A stretch of 64,000 nucleotides of DNA from Sipunculus nudus (Eukaryota; Annelida; Sipuncula; Golfingiida; Sipunculidae), in assembly GCA_026874595.1 (NCBI GenBank), contig CM049318.1:41272456-41336455 (forward strand), in the 5' to 3' direction. The stretch is not shown here. Below are more model-generated notes on this DNA. The model was not told the DNA's origin, searched no databases, and worked only from the letters and a program-made list of their open reading frames with translations. Numbering within the stretch: the stretch's first letter is position 1.

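Overview
The window is nuclear DNA from an animal. It is AT-rich, with GT-AG introns, TATA-type promoter architecture, tRNA-derived SINE, LINE, LTR and MITE sequences, and secreted modular proteins built from vWD, C8, TIL and LDLa domains. No bacterial-style genes are present. The repeat content and the mucin-type gene suggest a marine invertebrate, most plausibly a lophotrochozoan such as a mollusc. That placement is inference, because no taxon-diagnostic gene is present.

Layout. Positions 1-11200 are intergenic and repeat-rich. They hold a diverged tandem repeat with TGACCTTTGACC-like phrases (20-720), GACA-rich repeats (1440-1900), two exon-like islands (2280-2525), a decayed LINE with a reverse-transcriptase YADD motif and an A-rich tail (3060-4255), three Tourist-like MITEs (4507, 5318, 7721), and an LTR with a tRNA-Pro-type primer binding site in a fold-back arrangement (5111-5970). 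From about 11221 (TATA box) to the right edge there is one giant + strand gene. I trace 59 coding exons, all frame-compatible, with a total of about 22.3 kb of coding sequence (at least 7,440 codons). The 3' end lies outside the window.

Protein order. A signal peptide is followed by an EMI-like segment, an EGF-like module and a TB/properdin-like cysteine module. Then come three vWD-C8-TIL assemblies (the third with a GDPH motif) and four LDLa repeats. Next are seven copies of a roughly 135-165-residue two-cysteine domain that I read as a divergent discoidin/galactose-binding-like fold. These copies are joined by Thr/Pro-rich linkers, many of them tiny symmetric phase 1-1 exons, and an isolated fifth LDLa sits between copies 6 and 7. 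The final exon seen runs uninterrupted for at least 12.9 kb and encodes a Thr-X-Thr-X polymer in which nearly every second residue is Thr. The front end resembles SCO-spondin and gel-forming mucins; the back end is a giant O-glycosylation domain. The expected product is a very large secreted, cysteine-cross-linked, mucin-like glycoprotein (mucus, pedal or egg-coat gel, or a Reissner-fibre-like material).

The giant exon is organised as nested higher-order tandem repeats (about 1038 bp and 2646/2652 bp). All repeat periods checked are multiples of 6 bp, which keeps both the reading frame and the Thr alternation. This exon, together with the seven-copy domain, is the most notable content of the window.
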